Program-made: the position numbers and the translations under genes | The notes under the pieces: generated by a model | Told to the model about the DNA's origin: nothing | What the model saw: the letters and a program-made list of their open reading frames with translations, nothing else | The model's database searches: none | Shown here: positions 8,405-15,111 of the stretch, piece by piece | Numbering within the stretch: the first letter of the stretch is position 1 | How the letters are laid out: every line of letters starts with the position of its first letter | DNA from: Dysgonamonadaceae bacterium | GTDB taxonomy: Bacteria; Bacteroidota; Bacteroidia; Bacteroidales; Azobacteroidaceae | Reading direction: 5' to 3' | Length of the DNA: 46,880 bases | NCBI GenBank assembly: GCA_031272075.1 | Contig: JAISUK010000071.1 | Location: forward strand, 1 to 46,880

Positions 8405-9457
8405 ATGAAGGTTATTGCAGGTATTATCGTTACAGCACTGATTATCAGTGGCTGTACGGAAAAGAAAGAAGTTAAAAAACAGGAAAAAGTGATTCCCGTG
8501 AAAATAATGGAAGTATCGGGATCAGCGTTGGCAACAACACGCAATTATGTTGGAACGATCGAGGAATCGATTTCCATCTCGCTCTCGTTCTCAGGCATGG
8601 GAACCGTTGAGCAAGTCATGGCTTCGGAAGGGCAGCGCGTGCATAAAGGACAGCTGCTCGCTACGCTCAACGCCACAACTGCGCAAAATTCCTACGATGC
8701 TGCACAGGCAAAACTCGTACAGGCGCAAGATGCCTACGACCGCTTGGCAAAAGTACATGCTGAAGGCAGTCTGCCAGACATCAAGTTTGCCGAAATCGAA
8801 GCCGGATTGCAGCAGGCGAAATCCATGGCCAATGTCGCAAAGAAATCGCTCGACGACTGTCGTTTGTATGCTCCGCGCGACGGCGCGATCGCCTCTCGCA
8901 ACATTGAGGTCGGCACGAATGTGATTCCCGGCATGGCGGCGTTCAAACTTGTCGCAATCGACAAGGTGAATGTAAAAATTCCCGTTCCGGAAAACGAAAT
9001 CGGTAATATCACAATGGGACAGCCTGCCACAGTCGTGGTGCCCGCCCTCGACAATGCCGTTTTTACCGGCAAAGTAGAAACAAAAGGTATCGCTGCCGAT
9101 GTCTTGTCGCACACTTACGAAGCAAAAATCGGCATTGACAATCCGCAAAAAATACTGATGCCCGGCATGGTTTGCAAGGTAGAAACAGTGCATGCACCGT
9201 CTCTACAAGCGAAAATCGTTGTTCCCAACCGCGCGATTCAAATTTCACCCAACGGCAAGCGATATGTCTGGTTGGCAGTAATGGAGGACGACAATCCACA
9301 ACTGCATGCCCAACGACGGTTTGTCAATACCGGCGATTTGACCAACGACGGCATCATTGTCTCTGAAGGACTTTCGGCAGGCGACAAAATCATTGTCGAA
9401 GGATTTCAGAAGATTTGCGAAGGAACACGTCTGAACTGTGTATCGTCTGAACTGTGA
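8405..9457 (+). CDS. RND efflux periplasmic adaptor (membrane fusion) lipoprotein
   Basis: 350 residues. The lipobox ISGC (about residues 14-17) anchors it in the inner membrane's outer leaflet, as in AcrA/MexA. A first biotinyl-lipoyl half (EQVMASEGQRVHKGQLLATL, about 78-97), an alpha-helical hairpin (about 98-150) and the second lipoyl half (YAPRDGAIASRNIEVGT, about 157-173) are followed by beta-barrel and membrane-proximal domains. It should link the pump at 9507 to the outer-membrane factor at 12762. Codons for residues 259-268 (VETVHAPSL) coincide with a 28-bp palindrome whose sister copy is intergenic at 32613-32640. The last codons and the stop lie in the left arm of an inverted repeat that also encodes the pump's N-terminus. 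The reading frame is intact despite both. Confidence 0.92.
   Translation: MKVIAGIIVTALIISGCTEKKEVKKQEKVIPVKIMEVSGSALATTRNYVGTIEESISISLSFSGMGTVEQVMASEGQRVHKGQLLATLNATTAQNSYDAAQAKLVQAQDAYDRLAKVHAEGSLPDIKFAEIEAGLQQAKSMANVAKKSLDDCRLYAPRDGAIASRNIEVGTNVIPGMAAFKLVAIDKVNVKIPVPENEIGNITMGQPATVVVPALDNAVFTGKVETKGIAADVLSHTYEAKIGIDNPQKILMPGMVCKVETVHAPSLQAKIVVPNRAIQISPNGKRYVWLAVMEDDNPQLHAQRRFVNTGDLTNDGIIVSEGLSAGDKIIVEGFQKICEGTRLNCVSSEL
9179..9206. repeat. 28-bp palindromic repeat inside the adaptor gene
   Basis: Left half GTAGAAACAGTGCA, right half TGCACCGTCTCTAC. The right half is identical, and the left half has two differences, relative to the perfect palindrome at 32613-32640. It is translated as part of the adaptor's beta-barrel region. 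Confidence 0.8.
9428..9456 (+). repeat. 13-bp direct repeat at the 3' end of the adaptor gene
   Basis: CGTCTGAACTGTG occurs at 9428-9440 and again at 9444-9456, separated by TAT. The second copy is the start of the 18-bp inverted-repeat arm at 9444-9461. The duplicated bases encode the last residues, RLNC and SSEL, and the stop codon. Confidence 0.8.
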
Positions 9458-9543
9458 TTTTATGAATGATTAATGTGATTAATATGAAAAATTTAAATTA
9501 AATCAGATGAATCAGGAAAATCAAAAAAATCACAGTTCAGACG
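9444..9543. repeat. 100-bp palindromic element forming the adaptor/pump gene junction
   Basis: Perfect 18-bp terminal inverted repeats: CGTCTGAACTGTGATTTT (9444-9461) and its complement at 9526-9543. The A/T-rich interior holds repeated GATTAATGTGATT and ATCAGATGAATCAGG words. The left arm encodes the end of the adaptor and its TGA; the right part supplies the ATG at 9507 and about the first 12 codons of the pump (MNQENQKNHSSD). From memory, dispersed elements of this kind occur in Bacteroidetes genomes; that needs a genome search. Confidence 0.75.
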
Positions 9544-12500
9544 GCAACAACAGAATCATCGAATGGGCGATGAAAAACCGGCAAATCATTCTTTTGCTGG
9601 TGACAGCGCTGTTTGTGGCAGGAATCTACTCGCTGTTGGTGATGCCCAAGCAGGAGATGCCTGAATACACCATCCGTCAGGGAGTGGTGGTTGGCGTCTA
9701 TCCGGGAGCCGGTTCGTTGGAAGTAGAAGAACAACTGACCAAACCGCTTGAACGCTACCTTTTCACCTACACTGAAGTAAAACGCGCCAAAACGACTTCC
9801 AAGTCGGAAGAAGGCATTTGTTATATTTTTGTGGAATTGGCCGATGAGGTGAAAGACAAAAACGTGGTCTGGAGTAAAATCAAACATGGCCTCGCGCAGT
9901 TCAAATCGTCGTTGCCGACAGGCGTGCTGGCGGTGATTGCCAACGACAATTTCGGCGATGTGTCTTCGTTGCTGGTGACAATAGAATCCGACGATAAAAC
10001 CTACCGTGAACTCGACAGTTATGCCGACAATCTGGAAGACCGCTTGCGGTGTGTGCCTACGGTGGCCAACGTGCGACGCTTCGGTTCGCAAAAAGAACAG
10101 ATTACCATCTACATCGACAACGAAAAATTGTCAGCGTACCGGATTGGCTCTAAAATGCTGATGGCAAACCTGTTTGCACAAGGATTCACCACCATCAGCG
10201 GCACATTGGAAAACAATGAAAGCGTGATGCCGATACACATTGCCGAAACTTTCCGCAGCGAACAGGAAATTGCCGAACAGATCATTTTTGCATCACCGCA
10301 AGGTGAGGTGGTACGCGTGAAAGATGTCGGACGCGTGGTGCGCGAATATCCGAAGGCGGATTCATACATTACGCACAACGGCAAACATTGTGTGTTGCTG
10401 TCGGTCGAAGTCAATCCTTCGGCCAACATCATCGCTTTCGGAAAAGAAGTCGACAAAGTGTTGGCGAAATTCAAAACTGATCTTCCCGATAGCGTAAATA
10501 TCAACCGGATAGTCGACCAGCCTGCAATAGTGGGTGAATCCATCAGTCATTTTTTGATGGAGTTGATAATCGCCATCCTCGCCGTCATACTGGTAACCAT
10601 GATTTTATTGCCGTTTCGCGTGGCGGCGGTGGCGGCAACGTCCATCCCCATCACCATCGGCATCACGCTCGCGGTGATGTTCGCTGCGGGCATTCCGCTG
10701 AATATGATCACTTTGGCCGGCCTGATAGTCGTGCTGGGCATGATTGTAGACAATTCCATCGTGGTGGTAGACAGCTACATCGACAAACTCGACAGCGGCA
10801 AAGACCGTTGGGAATCGACCATCCGCAGCGCGCAGGAATATTTCAAATCCATTTTGTCGGCAACGCTTGCCATCAGCATCACGTTTTTCCCGTTGCTGTT
10901 TGTTACCACCGGCACGATACACGATTTTTTAATCCATTTTCCCTGGGCTATCGGCATCACACTCACCATTTCGTTGATTGTGGCGATGCTTGTCATACCG
11001 ATTATCCAATATTTTTTGGTAAAGAAAGGGTTGCACCCCACCCGTCATTGCGGCGAATTGAAAATCGGCGTAAGCCAAAGCCGCAACCCCCTGAATGAGG
11101 AGGAGATTGCGGGTCAAACCCGCAATGACAGAAAGTCAATCCTCGACTACATCCAATCGTCTTACGAATGGTTGCTTGAAAAGGTGTTCAATCACCCGAA
11201 AATCACCATTGCCATCGCCTTGGCAAGCGTTGTGGTGGGCGGATGGATTTTCCTCAACATCCCGCAGCGCATGATGCCGATCGCAGAACGCGACCAGTTT
11301 GCCGTGGAAATTTACCTGCCGCAGGGCAGCGCGCTCGAAAAAACCGCTGCCGTGTGCGACAGCCTGGAAACTATTTTGCGCGCGGACGAACGTGTGAAAT
11401 CCATTTCGGCGTTCATCGGCACCAGTTCGCCGCGTTTCCATGTGGTTTATGCGCCCAACATGCCATCGAAAGCCTACGGACAGTTCATCGTCAATACCGT
11501 TTCCAACAAAGCGACTGAAGCCATGTTGGACGAATATACCAATCGATATGCGTTTTATTTTCCTGAAGCATACATCCGTTTTAAGCAACTTGATTTTCAA
11601 GCAGTCGATGCCCCCATAGAAATTCGACTTATCGGCGAAAACACCGACAGTCTGAAAACGCAAGCGGAAAAAATCAGCAATTATCTGCAATCGCTCGACG
11701 AATGTTTGTGGGTACGTACCAGTTTCGATGCCCCTGTACAAGGTGCCACAATCGAACTCGACCATGAAGAAACTGCTCGTCTGGGCATCAACAAAACATT
11801 GGTGTCTCTGGGTATTTCATCGGGATTGACAGGCATGAAAATCAGCGATCTGTGGGAGGGGAACTATGCTGTGCCTGTGTGTATCGAACCAAGCCCCTCT
11901 ATAGACCAGGGAAAAAACCTAACAGGTCTCCAAGACCTGTTAGGTTTAGAAAACAAGGCGCGGTCCGTTTCCGATTTGGAAAACGTGCAGATTTCAGGAC
12001 TGCTCGGCGTTTCCGTCCCCTTGCGACAAATCGGACGCATCACTCCTGAATGGGAAGATGGAATCATCACGCACCGCAACGGGATCCGGACTTTGAGTGT
12101 GCTTGCCGATGTGAAACGCGGCGAATATGCCAACACCGTTTTTTCCAAGGCGAGCCACTATGTGAACAGCGAAATTGTGCCGCAACTGCCTGCCGATGTG
12201 GAATGTACATTTGGCGGTTTGTCGGAATTTGAAGATGAAACGATGTCTCCAATGTATTTTGCAATGGTTATCTCATTCATTATCATGTTTTTTATCCTTG
12301 TTTTCCATTTCCGGAAAATCAAAATGGCCATCACTGTCATGTTCGCTTCTTCACTCAGCATTTTTGGTGCGGCTTTCGGCGTTTGGGTGTTGAAAATTGA
12401 TTTCAGCGCGTTCGCCATCTTGGGCATCATCGGACTGGTAGGCATCATCATTCGTAATGGGATCATCATGTATGATTACATCGAATTTCTTCGCTTCACA

Positions 12501-12737
12501 CGGGGAGAAAGCATCCGCCAAGCAGCGATTGATGCGGGAAAACGCCGTATGCGCCCGATATTCCTCACTTCTGCATGCGCCTCGATGGGCGTGCTGCCGA
12601 TGATCATTTCCGCCAGCCCGATGTGGGCAGGAATGGCGGCAATCATCTTCTTCGGCACCCTGATTGCTATGCTGCTGATTGTGACCGTAATGCCGGTGGT
12701 GTATTGGTTGATTTACAGAAAGGGAGTTGAAAGTTAA
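9507..12737 (+). CDS. RND family efflux pump permease (AcrB/MexB-like)
   Basis: 1076 residues, slightly longer than typical RND pumps. TM1 is at about residues 20-45; TM2-TM6 lie at about 340-505, and the second set at about 910-1070. The TM4 proton-relay motif reads GMIVDNSIVVVD: Asp415 is kept, but the second Asp of AcrB (D408) is Asn416 here. The last segment contains typical RND motifs (GLVGIIIRNGIIMYDYIEF). Two palindromic elements are translated in frame: one at residues about 513-541, in the central cytoplasmic loop joining the two halves, and one at residues about 803-813, in the second periplasmic domain. Both positions could tolerate insertions. The N-terminal 12 residues come from another repeat. 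Substrate is unknown: drugs, bile acids or dyes are likely. It forms an operon with the adaptor and outer-membrane factor. Confidence 0.93.
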   Translation: MNQENQKNHSSDGNNRIIEWAMKNRQIILLLVTALFVAGIYSLLVMPKQEMPEYTIRQGVVVGVYPGAGSLEVEEQLTKPLERYLFTYTEVKRAKTTSKSEEGICYIFVELADEVKDKNVVWSKIKHGLAQFKSSLPTGVLAVIANDNFGDVSSLLVTIESDDKTYRELDSYADNLEDRLRCVPTVANVRRFGSQKEQITIYIDNEKLSAYRIGSKMLMANLFAQGFTTISGTLENNESVMPIHIAETFRSEQEIAEQIIFASPQGEVVRVKDVGRVVREYPKADSYITHNGKHCVLLSVEVNPSANIIAFGKEVDKVLAKFKTDLPDSVNINRIVDQPAIVGESISHFLMELIIAILAVILVTMILLPFRVAAVAATSIPITIGITLAVMFAAGIPLNMITLAGLIVVLGMIVDNSIVVVDSYIDKLDSGKDRWESTIRSAQEYFKSILSATLAISITFFPLLFVTTGTIHDFLIHFPWAIGITLTISLIVAMLVIPIIQYFLVKKGLHPTRHCGELKIGVSQSRNPLNEEEIAGQTRNDRKSILDYIQSSYEWLLEKVFNHPKITIAIALASVVVGGWIFLNIPQRMMPIAERDQFAVEIYLPQGSALEKTAAVCDSLETILRADERVKSISAFIGTSSPRFHVVYAPNMPSKAYGQFIVNTVSNKATEAMLDEYTNRYAFYFPEAYIRFKQLDFQAVDAPIEIRLIGENTDSLKTQAEKISNYLQSLDECLWVRTSFDAPVQGATIELDHEETARLGINKTLVSLGISSGLTGMKISDLWEGNYAVPVCIEPSPSIDQGKNLTGLQDLLGLENKARSVSDLENVQISGLLGVSVPLRQIGRITPEWEDGIITHRNGIRTLSVLADVKRGEYANTVFSKASHYVNSEIVPQLPADVECTFGGLSEFEDETMSPMYFAMVISFIIMFFILVFHFRKIKMAITVMFASSLSIFGAAFGVWVLKIDFSAFAILGIIGLVGIIIRNGIIMYDYIEFLRFTRGESIRQAAIDAGKRRMRPIFLTSACASMGVLPMIISASPMWAGMAAIIFFGTLIAMLLIVTVMPVVYWLIYRKGVES
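11043..11130. repeat. palindromic element translated inside the RND pump gene
   Basis: Outer arms CGTCATTGCGG (11043-11053) and CCGCAATGAC (11120-11129) are inverted copies. A nested hairpin ATTGCGGG-TCAAA-CCCGCAAT occupies 11105-11126. The same arms and the same nested hairpin type recur in the outer-membrane factor gene at 13580-13645. Here the left arm is read as RHCGE, a different frame from the copy in the other gene. Confidence 0.8.
11915..11947. repeat. 33-bp perfect palindrome translated inside the RND pump gene
   Basis: Left arm AAACCTAACAGGTCT (11915-11929), three-base centre CCA, right arm AGACCTGTTAGGTTT (11933-11947): a perfect 15-bp stem. It is 33 bp long, so it keeps the frame, encoding roughly NLTGLQDLLGL within the second large periplasmic domain. 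Confidence 0.85.
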
Positions 12738-12761
12738 ATCTTTTGTAAAACAAAAAAAATT

Positions 12762-14195
12762 ATGTTAGTATCCAATTTAAATCATATAATCTACGCAAAT
12801 CTGCGTATAATCTGCGTTATCTGCGTGCTAAACGCATTACCCCTTCATGCGCAACAAGCGCTGTCGTTGGAACAATGTCGCGAAATGGCGTTGAAAAATA
12901 ATGCACAGATACAAAATGCCAACCTGTCGGAGAGAATTGCCGAACAGCAGAAGAAAGAGGCATTTACGAAGTATTTCCCATCCATCAGCGCTACAGGCGT
13001 GGGCTTTATGGCAGAGAAACCGATGATGTCGATGGAAATGGATATGTCGTCGGCGATGCAACCATTTTTGCCGACCTTTGAATGGATGATGATGCAAGGC
13101 GCTCCGCTCGACCCTGCTGTTTTGGAAAGTTTGTCACAACCGCAAAAAATCGAAATGATGAAAAACGGCATCATTGGCGGAGTGATGGCGATGCAACCGA
13201 TTTTTACCGGCGGACAAATCGTCAACGGCAATCGGCTGGCAAAGGCAGGCATCGAAGTCAGCCATCTGCAAAAACAACTATCGGAAAACGAAGTCCTGCT
13301 AACAACAGAACGCTTCTTCTGGCAAATCGTTTCTCTGAAAGAAAAAATGAAAACGATAGACAATTCGACAGTGATGCTCAACCGTATCCTGATGGACGTG
13401 AAAACAGCGGTGGAAGCGGGACTGACTACCCGCAACGACCTCCTGCGCGTCGAACTCGAACAGAATCGCTTGCAGAGCGGCAAACTCAAGGTCGAAAACG
13501 GCTTGCAGATACTGAAAATGTCTTTGGGGCAATATATCGGCCTTCCTGCGGACAGTTTTGAAATCGAAACACCGCCCTCCGTCATTGCGGGCTTGACCCG
13601 CAATCCCCAGAATAAAGAGGGGATTGCGGCATTCGCCGCAATGACGAATAGCATCGAACACCGCCCCGAATACCAACTATTGGAAAAATCGGTCGAAGTA
13701 GCGCGTTTACAACACAAAATGGAAATTGGGAAGCTACTGCCGACAGTAGCGATCGGCGCGGGTTACAACTGGATCAAAATGGATCTGAAAAAACAGACGG
13801 AACAATATAAAAATATCGGATTGGCATTTGCCACCGTATCCATCCCAATCACAGACTGGTGGGGCGGTTCGCATGCCCTCAAGCAGAAAAAACTCGAAGT
13901 GCTGAAAGCCGAAAACACAAAACGTGAAAAATCAGACTTGCTGCGCCTGCAAATCCAACAAGTAGGCAACGAACTGAACGAAGCATACCAACAAATCCTG
14001 CTTGCCGAAAAATCCATGTCTTCTGCCGAAGAAAACCTGAAAATCAGCCGCGACAACTACAACGCAGGCGTCACCACGCTTTCGGATCTGCTCGAAGCGC
14101 AAAACCTCGTGCAGCAGAGTCGCGACCAATATACCGAAGCGGCAGCGGGGTACAATGTCAAATTGGCTGAATATAAGATTGTAACAGGAAGGTGA
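12762..14195 (+). CDS. TolC-family outer membrane efflux protein
   Basis: 477 residues, with two OEP repeats typical of TolC/OprM. A signal peptide (about residues 1-30, ending LPLHAQ) precedes ALSLEQCREMALKNNAQIQ, the usual start of the first repeat; the second begins near residue 290. The C-terminal motif GVTTLSDLLEAQNLVQQSRDQY is characteristic. No lipobox follows, so it is TolC-like, not lipidated. It should form the outer-membrane exit duct for the pump, 24 bp upstream. The signal-peptide codons contain four near-copies of ATCTGCGT (12789-12826), and residues about 273-295 (including VIAGLTRNP) are encoded by a palindromic element placed between the two repeats. Confidence 0.93.
   Translation: MLVSNLNHIIYANLRIICVICVLNALPLHAQQALSLEQCREMALKNNAQIQNANLSERIAEQQKKEAFTKYFPSISATGVGFMAEKPMMSMEMDMSSAMQPFLPTFEWMMMQGAPLDPAVLESLSQPQKIEMMKNGIIGGVMAMQPIFTGGQIVNGNRLAKAGIEVSHLQKQLSENEVLLTTERFFWQIVSLKEKMKTIDNSTVMLNRILMDVKTAVEAGLTTRNDLLRVELEQNRLQSGKLKVENGLQILKMSLGQYIGLPADSFEIETPPSVIAGLTRNPQNKEGIAAFAAMTNSIEHRPEYQLLEKSVEVARLQHKMEIGKLLPTVAIGAGYNWIKMDLKKQTEQYKNIGLAFATVSIPITDWWGGSHALKQKKLEVLKAENTKREKSDLLRLQIQQVGNELNEAYQQILLAEKSMSSAEENLKISRDNYNAGVTTLSDLLEAQNLVQQSRDQYTEAAAGYNVKLAEYKIVTGR
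12789..12826 (+). repeat. four ATCTGCGT-type units inside the outer-membrane factor signal peptide
   Basis: ATCTACGC at 12789 and ATCTGCGT at 12799, 12810 and 12819, spaced 9-11 bp apart. Translated in frame they produce the hydrophobic stretch YANLRIICVICVL, which is the core of the signal peptide. Such words look like the dispersed low-complexity repeats of Bacteroidetes intergenic regions. Confidence 0.7.
13580..13645. repeat. 66-bp palindromic element translated inside the outer-membrane factor gene
   Basis: Outer arms CGTCATTGCGG (13580-13590) and CCGCAATGACG (13635-13645) are perfect inverted copies. Inside are two hairpins, ATTGCGGG-CTTGA-CCCGCAAT and ATTGCGGC-ATTC-GCCGCAAT, and a CCCC/GGGG pair, so RNA could fold like a cloverleaf. 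Its length is a multiple of three and it is read as VIAGLTRNP and following residues. Confidence 0.85.
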
Positions 14196-14216
14196 GAAAT
14201 AGCAAATACCCCAGCC

Positions 14217-14876
14217 TTACAGATTTGCCACATATTTCCCCGCTTCCCTCACCGACAGGTTTGCCATTTTGTCCTTGTATTTGGCAAGAAATGCGCGAAC
14301 CCATTCGGGGTTGGTTTTGCTGTATTCCCTCAGACTCCAACCAATGGCTTTGTTGATAAAAAATTCTTTCTGTCCCAGATTGTTGACAATGATTTTTTCC
14401 AGCAAGACCGTATCTGTCTTCTCCTTTCGTAATAGTTGGTGGTCGATGGCGATGCGCCTCAACCAAAAATTGTCGTCTTTGCTCCACGCAAGCAAAATGT
14501 CATTGACAGCGGGATCCATGAGAGCGATGCCTCCGACGATACGGTCGAGAATATCAATCGTATCCCACCACGATTTGGTGACAGCAAGCTGTCGCAAGCG
14601 CGGAATGTCATTGATGGTAAGTAATTTCGCTACTGTGCGCAGGTATTCCAGCGCAAGGTACTGAAATTCCCGTTCCCCCCGCCAACATTCCTCTACAAAC
14701 GCCCAATCAACGGAAGTATGCGTCTTAGCTTCTTTCAAAAAAGGCTTCGACAATTCCGCCCGCCGCGGTTTGGGAATCCCCAGAAACGGACAGATATGCT
14801 TCATGTATGCCGCCATCGGCGCTGCCAGAACAGGATCGGCGTTCCGACGAAAAAGTTCAAAAATATTCATTGTCAT
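14217..14876 (-). CDS. AlkD-like DNA alkylation repair protein (DNA glycosylase)
   Basis: 219 residues from the ATG at 14876 (MTMNIFELF); the ATG at 14870 is equally plausible. A longer frame to 14924 is excluded because it would overlap the promoter at 14891-14921. The protein consists of HEAT-like helical repeats as in AlkD, which excises 3-methyladenine and 7-methylguanine without base flipping. Conserved features are SWWDTIDILD near residue 105, KDDNFWLRRIAIDHQL near residue 135 and FINKAIGWSLREYSK near residue 180, close to the Trp/Asp residues that form the AlkD lesion-binding face. It converges on the efflux operon with a 21-bp gap and no visible terminator. With ogt it is the second alkylation-repair gene here, but the two are not linked. 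Confidence 0.88.
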   Translation of the reverse strand: MTMNIFELFRRNADPVLAAPMAAYMKHICPFLGIPKPRRAELSKPFLKEAKTHTSVDWAFVEECWRGEREFQYLALEYLRTVAKLLTINDIPRLRQLAVTKSWWDTIDILDRIVGGIALMDPAVNDILLAWSKDDNFWLRRIAIDHQLLRKEKTDTVLLEKIIVNNLGQKEFFINKAIGWSLREYSKTNPEWVRAFLAKYKDKMANLSVREAGKYVANL

Positions 14877-14890
14877 ACTGTTAAGATTCA

Positions 14891-14921
14891 CAAATATACA
14901 ATGAAATTGCAACTCCACAAC
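14891..14921 (-). promoter_or_regulatory. promoter of the AlkD-like gene
   Basis: On the minus strand, GTTG (14921-14918), a 19-bp spacer, then TATATTTG (14898-14891). The predicted start lies near 14884, only about 8-14 nt before the start codon, which decides against the longer reading frame. Confidence 0.55.
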
Positions 14922-15058
14922 CATTTTCCGGACAAAATATGCTCCGACAACGGGTGCGTTTTCGACCTATCGTTTCGTAGTGAGCATTATACAAATCATC
15001 GTTAATAACCTGTTAATAGATTCACACCGACTTTCCGGACTTTCAAACAGGTTTCCTT

Positions 15059-15066
15059 TACTTTTG
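15059..15066 (+). promoter_or_regulatory. -7 element upstream of dnaB
   Basis: TACTTTTG matches the TAnnTTTG consensus 46 bp before the dnaB ATG. No good TTTG box is found 19-20 bp upstream, so the promoter is only half supported. Confidence 0.4.
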
Positions 15067-15111
15067 TGAGAAATTTTTTGTAATAACGATATTTTATCCT
15101 CATAATTCGCA

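Noticed and set aside
9428-13645. CRISPR-like or transposon interpretation of the repeats in the efflux operon
   Set aside because: The repeats differ in sequence, are not regularly spaced, lack spacers, and no cas, transposase or integrase gene is present.
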